The translations under genes were made by a program, and so were the position numbers. This document shows positions 37,623 to 40,206 of a stretch of DNA of 40,206 nt, piece by piece. Each line of letters starts with the position of its first letter. Position 1 is the first letter of the stretch. This DNA comes from Rhodospirillaceae bacterium UBA6219 (GTDB lineage Bacteria > Pseudomonadota > Alphaproteobacteria > Rhodospirillales > Magnetospirillaceae), in contig DISD01000042.1 in assembly GCA_002435715.1 (NCBI GenBank), positions 19,894-60,099 on the forward strand, written 5' to 3'. Under the pieces are notes generated by a model. The model did not search any database. It saw only the letters and a list, made by a program, of their open reading frames with translations, and was not told the DNA's origin.

Positions 37623-38779
37623 GACATCTCTCCCAGCTTGGCCGGTTCCAAATCCAGGATACGGAATCCCCCGCCTTGCTTGGGGACGTCCAACAAGCGC
37701 GGCCACATTTCCAACGGCACATCGCGCCCGCCCAGGCCGATGGCGACATTGTAAATTTGCGGGGCATCCTTCATACCCGACAGCGCCGCCTTGATTTCGC
37801 CGCCGACGATGCCGCCGAACCCCGGCGACAAAGCACGATCCACCACCACCAAATGGTCCAATCCGGCGCAGGCCGAGCGGATGGCCTCTTCAGGCAGCGG
37901 GCGGAAGGCGCGCAACGCCATCAGCTTGGCCGGTTCGGCGGCCAAGCAATCCATGGCTTCACGGAAGGTGGACACCACCGACCCCATGGCCAGTACACCG
38001 ATCTTGGCGTCGTCGGGCCCTTCCACGCTGAGCAAACCGCCGGCCGAACGTCCGGTCAGGTTTTGCCATTCCCGATCAACGTCAACAATGGTTGACGCTG
38101 ACTGATTCAGCGCCTCATGGGCCAAATGTCGGGTTTCGGAAAAATATTCCGGTCCCACAAGGGTCCCCAGGGACAGCGGGTTCTGCGGGTCCAGCATGCG
38201 GTTGAACACAAAGGGGGGCAGGTATCGGTCCACCAAGTCCTGGTCAGGGATTTCCAGGGTTTCCAGGGTGTGGGTCAAGACGAATCCATCCATGCACACC
38301 ATCACCGGCAACTCGGTGGCTTCGGCAATACGAAAAGCCTGGATGGTGGTGTCCACCGCTTCCTGGTTGTCGGCACAATGAAGTTGAATCCAGCCACTGT
38401 CGCGCACCGCCATGGAATCGGAATGATCGTTCCAGATGTTGATGGGGGCGCCGATGGCGCGGTTGGCGCAGGTCATGACCACCGGCAACCGCATCCCCGA
38501 GATGTTGAACAGCACTTCCGTCATCAGCAAGATGCCTTGCGACGACGATGCGGTGTAAGACCGCGATCCCGCCGCCGAGGCGCCCAGCACCACGGAGGCC
38601 GCCGAGAACTCGCTTTCGACACTGACTAATTCGGTGTTCAATTTGCCGTCGGCCACCAGTTTCGAGATGTTCTCGACGATGTGGGTTTGCGGCGTGATGG
38701 GATAGGCGGCGACCACGCCGGGGCGGCACAAAGCGACGGCGCGGGCAATGGCCTGCGAGCCTTCCAGGGCTTCAAGCAT
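37619..38779 (-). CDS. porA: 2-oxoacid:ferredoxin oxidoreductase alpha subunit (pyruvate type)
   Basis: This 386-residue alpha subunit begins MLEALEGSQAIARAVALCRPGVVAAYPITPQTHIVE, whose YPITPQT signature marks the pyruvate-family alpha chain. SVESEFSAASVVLGASAAGSRSYTASSSQGILLMTE is the conserved catalytic-domain block, and GMRLPVVMTCANRAIGAPINIWNDHSD holds the substrate-side Arg/Asn region. The start is ATG 38779, 8 bases inside porG; upstream ORF extension is rejected. It is translationally coupled to both porG and porB. Oxidative decarboxylation of the oxoacid to acyl-CoA with ferredoxin reduction is the family reaction, reversible in some bacteria. Confidence 0.92.
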   Translation of the reverse strand: MLEALEGSQAIARAVALCRPGVVAAYPITPQTHIVENISKLVADGKLNTELVSVESEFSAASVVLGASAAGSRSYTASSSQGILLMTEVLFNISGMRLPVVMTCANRAIGAPINIWNDHSDSMAVRDSGWIQLHCADNQEAVDTTIQAFRIAEATELPVMVCMDGFVLTHTLETLEIPDQDLVDRYLPPFVFNRMLDPQNPLSLGTLVGPEYFSETRHLAHEALNQSASTIVDVDREWQNLTGRSAGGLLSVEGPDDAKIGVLAMGSVVSTFREAMDCLAAEPAKLMALRAFRPLPEEAIRSACAGLDHLVVVDRALSPGFGGIVGGEIKAALSGMKDAPQIYNVAIGLGGRDVPLEMWPRLLDVPKQGGGFRILDLEPAKLGEMS

Positions 38780-39338
38780 GGGCCACCTCCTTCCAGGCGC
38801 CGGCATCCACCAATTGGCCGGCAGCGACGATCAGCTTGGTGTTGCGCTCCAAAATGTCGCCCTTGAAACGATGGGCCAGCGCCTTGATCAGAGCGTCCGC
38901 CGGCATCAATCCGGTCAGGGCGGCGAAGGCTGACAGCAAGGCGACATTGGGAAGTGGACGCCCCAGGATGTCCTGGGCCAATGCCGAAGCGGGCAGGGCG
39001 GTCATCGGGCGGCCATATTCTTGTGTCAACTCGGTTGATGTGCGGGGCGAGTTGACCAGCACCCCGCCTTGCGGCAGCAGCCCCTCCATGGTGGCGGGGA
39101 TGTGCAGCAACCCGCTGTCCTGGATGATCAAAAAGGCGGGATTGGCCACTTGGCAGCGTCGGCGGATGGTTTGGTCGGCGATGCGAACGAAGGCGGTCAC
39201 CGGGGCGCCGCGCCGTTCAGCACCAAAAGACGGGAAGGCTTGGCAATGGCGACCAGTTTCGAACGCGGCCGCTGCCAATAAATAAGCGGCGACGACGTTC
39301 CCTTGGCCACCGCGTCCGTGTATCCGGACTTCGATCAT
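38772..39338 (-). CDS. porG: 2-oxoacid:ferredoxin oxidoreductase gamma subunit
   Basis: This 188-residue gamma subunit starts MIEVRIHGRGGQGNVVAAYLLAAAAFETGRHCQAFPSFGAERRG, with the GRGGQG and PSFGxERRG signatures of the CoA-binding gamma chain. It is the first gene of the por operon (gamma-alpha-beta-flavoprotein); GGAGAGC precedes the ATG. There is no separate delta (ferredoxin) gene; that function sits on the last gene. The IS3 element begins about 240 bases upstream and may have affected its promoter. Confidence 0.92.
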   Translation of the reverse strand: MIEVRIHGRGGQGNVVAAYLLAAAAFETGRHCQAFPSFGAERRGAPVTAFVRIADQTIRRRCQVANPAFLIIQDSGLLHIPATMEGLLPQGGVLVNSPRTSTELTQEYGRPMTALPASALAQDILGRPLPNVALLSAFAALTGLMPADALIKALAHRFKGDILERNTKLIVAAGQLVDAGAWKEVAHA

Positions 39339-39578
39339 GGCGGGCTCTCCGGACGTAACTTCTTCCTCTCCTAAAATTCACTCTACGCCGCTGGGGGGTA
39401 AACGAAAAGAGGAGGATGTCGTTGGCGCGGTGCAGGTGACGACATATCGGATCGGCGCGGCAGGCGCATTCGCATATCACCTTCCGTCAGATGAACTGCT
39501 TGGGAACGCCCTTTCCGGCGGTCAGTTCCGGCACATCCGTTATAATGTCGAACTCCCCCCTGTCCGCGACCGCGTAAG
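39339..39578. other. por upstream region with a possible gene remnant next to the IS
   Basis: These 240 bases must contain the porG promoter on the minus strand, but no convincing -35/-10 pair was found. On the minus strand 39578-39487 is an open frame with no start that enters from the IS boundary and reads TYAVADRGEFDI to GVPKQFI before TGA; it could be the 3' end of a gene cut by the IS. The plus strand of the same stretch is also open, so this may be chance. A perfect TATAAT at 39541-39546 has no -35 partner. Confidence 0.3.
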
Positions 39579-39628
39579 TGAACCGCCCCGGGTTTGCCGG
39601 AGGCTCCAACTTCTGAGAAGGTAGGGGC

Positions 39629-39958
39629 ATGACGAGCAAGACGACGAACAAGTTTTCCCCCGAGGTGCGGGCCCGCGCGGTGCGGATGGTGCTGGATCAC
39701 GAGAAGGATCATCCGTCGCGCTGGGCGGCGGTCGTATCGATCTCGGGCAAGATCGGCTGCGCGGCGCAGACGCTGAACGAGTGGGTGAAGAAGGCGGAGA
39801 TCGACGCGGGCAGGCGGTCCGGGGTTCCGTCGGAAATGGCCGATCGGTTGAAGGCGCTGGAGCGGGAGAACCGAGAACTGCGGCAGGCCAACGAGATCCT
39901 GCGCAAGGCGTCGGCTTATTTTGCGATGGCGGAGCTCGACCGCCGGTTCAAGCCATGA
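39629..39958 (+). CDS. IS3-family transposase OrfA
   Basis: This 109-residue protein binds the IS ends. It has an N-terminal helix-turn-helix of the transposase_8 type (KFSPEVRARAVRMVLDH to CAAQTLNEWVKKAE, about 8-57) and a leucine-zipper-like helix (MADRLKALERENRELRQANEILRKASAYFA, about 70-99). Its stop overlaps the orfB ATG (ATGA). In this family OrfA and OrfB act together, often as a frameshift fusion; I see no canonical A-AAA-AAG slip site here, so coupling by the overlap is more likely. Confidence 0.93.
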   Translation: MTSKTTNKFSPEVRARAVRMVLDHEKDHPSRWAAVVSISGKIGCAAQTLNEWVKKAEIDAGRRSGVPSEMADRLKALERENRELRQANEILRKASAYFAMAELDRRFKP

Positions 39959-40206
39959 TCGCCTTCATCGACGAGCACCGCTTGGTGCATGGGGTCGAGC
40001 CGATCTGCAGGGTGCTGCCGATCGCCCCGTCCACCCACCGTGCCCACGTCGCCGGACGTGCCGATCCGGCCAGGCTGTCGGCGCGGACAAAGCGGGACAT
40101 TGCTCTGCAAGCCGAGGTGCGCCGAGTGTTCGACCAGAACTTTCAGGTCTACGGCGCCCGCAAGGTCTGGCGCCAGTTGGCGCGGGAGGGCCATGACGTG
40201 GCCCGC
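39955..40206 (+). CDS. IS3-family transposase OrfB, N-terminal part
   Basis: The first 84 codons of the DDE transposase are present, open to the end of the window. MIAFIDEHRLVHGVEPICRVL and SAPSTHRAH-like sequence at the start, then VFDQNFQVYGARKVWRQLAREG, match the HTH_21 domain that precedes the rve integrase core. The catalytic DDE residues lie beyond the window. Other frames over this stretch give longer but unfamiliar translations and are not used. Confidence 0.92.
   Translation, partial: MIAFIDEHRLVHGVEPICRVLPIAPSTHRAHVAGRADPARLSARTKRDIALQAEVRRVFDQNFQVYGARKVWRQLAREGHDVAR

Larger units (their letters stand above)
39579..40206 (+). mobile_element. IS3-family insertion sequence, left part, runs off the window
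   Basis: The left terminal inverted repeat appears to start at 39579 (TGAACCGCCCCGGGTTTGCC), followed after about 30 bases by two overlapping reading frames in the orfA/orfB arrangement of IS3-family elements. The right end, its inverted repeat and the target duplication lie outside the window. Base use (GCG/CGG-rich codons) differs slightly from the neighbouring genes. It sits upstream of the por operon, transcribed away from it. Confidence 0.85.

Noticed and set aside
39541..39546. Perfect TATAAT on the plus strand before the IS
   Set aside because: No -35 hexamer at 16-18 bases upstream and no gene it would clearly serve other than the IS; may be chance.
39337..39624. A 95-codon plus-strand open frame over the por upstream region and IS end
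   Set aside because: It crosses the IS terminal repeat, has no homology I recognise and no ribosome binding site.
1..40206. CRISPR arrays, tRNA or rRNA genes, prophage
   Set aside because: No regularly spaced repeats, no cloverleaf-like sequences ending in CCA, and no phage structural genes were seen on reading both strands.

Overview
The window looks like a chromosomal segment of a GC-rich alphaproteobacterium, most likely a Rhodospirillales member close to Magnetospirillum. This is an inference. It rests on the erpA/dgt/argS/SPOR/nagZ/scpAB/tatABC/serS/surE/pcm/nlpD/yajC-secDF order, which is typical of Alphaproteobacteria, and on the microaerobic/anaerobic accessory set (hemerythrin, NnrS, FixABCX, 2-oxoacid:ferredoxin oxidoreductase). 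No rRNA, tRNA or CRISPR array was seen.

Layout. 1-2.5 kb: the end of ilvD, then a tightly spaced pair of non-heme-iron proteins (a hemerythrin fused to a receiver domain, and a heme-oxygenase-like diiron protein). 2.6-5.3 kb: fpr and xth on the minus strand, a secreted HExxH protein divergent from xth, and erpA. 5.4-18.7 kb: a long plus-strand housekeeping run for dNTP hydrolysis, tRNA charging, cell envelope and division (SPOR, NagZ, NlpD), chromosome condensation (ScpAB), Tat export and protein/nucleotide repair (Pcm, SurE). 18.8-24.3 kb: a possible 44-residue membrane peptide, a DUF815 ATPase, yajC-secD-secF-DUF498, and a minus-strand hybE-mobA pair. 24.4-29.4 kb: fbp, zntB, a Ca2+/cation antiporter, nnrS with an FNR-type box, and a lipoprotein. 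29.5-33.0 kb: the complete fixABCX operon. 33.2-39.3 kb (minus strand): a Sel1-repeat/trypsin-like protease and a four-gene pyruvate-type 2-oxoacid:ferredoxin oxidoreductase operon in which a GltD-like flavoprotein carries the ferredoxin domains. 39.6 kb to the end: the left part of an IS3-family element.

Most unusual observations. (1) serS is a mosaic. About 420 bp in its middle drops to about 41% GC, uses TTA/CTA/ATA codons foreign to the rest of the gene, and encodes a SerRS core with an extra loop of about 65 residues between motifs 1 and 2; the gene is 492 codons instead of about 425. (2) The hemerythrin-receiver protein and the diiron protein form a possible oxygen/NO-responsive module. 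(3) Secreted Sel1 repeats are fused to an HtrA-like protease domain. (4) Ferredoxin-linked redox genes (fpr, fixABCX, POR with a built-in flavoprotein) are concentrated here, next to an NO-response gene. Many start codons were moved from the longest open frame on the basis of overlaps, ribosome binding sites or signal peptides; these choices are stated in each entry.
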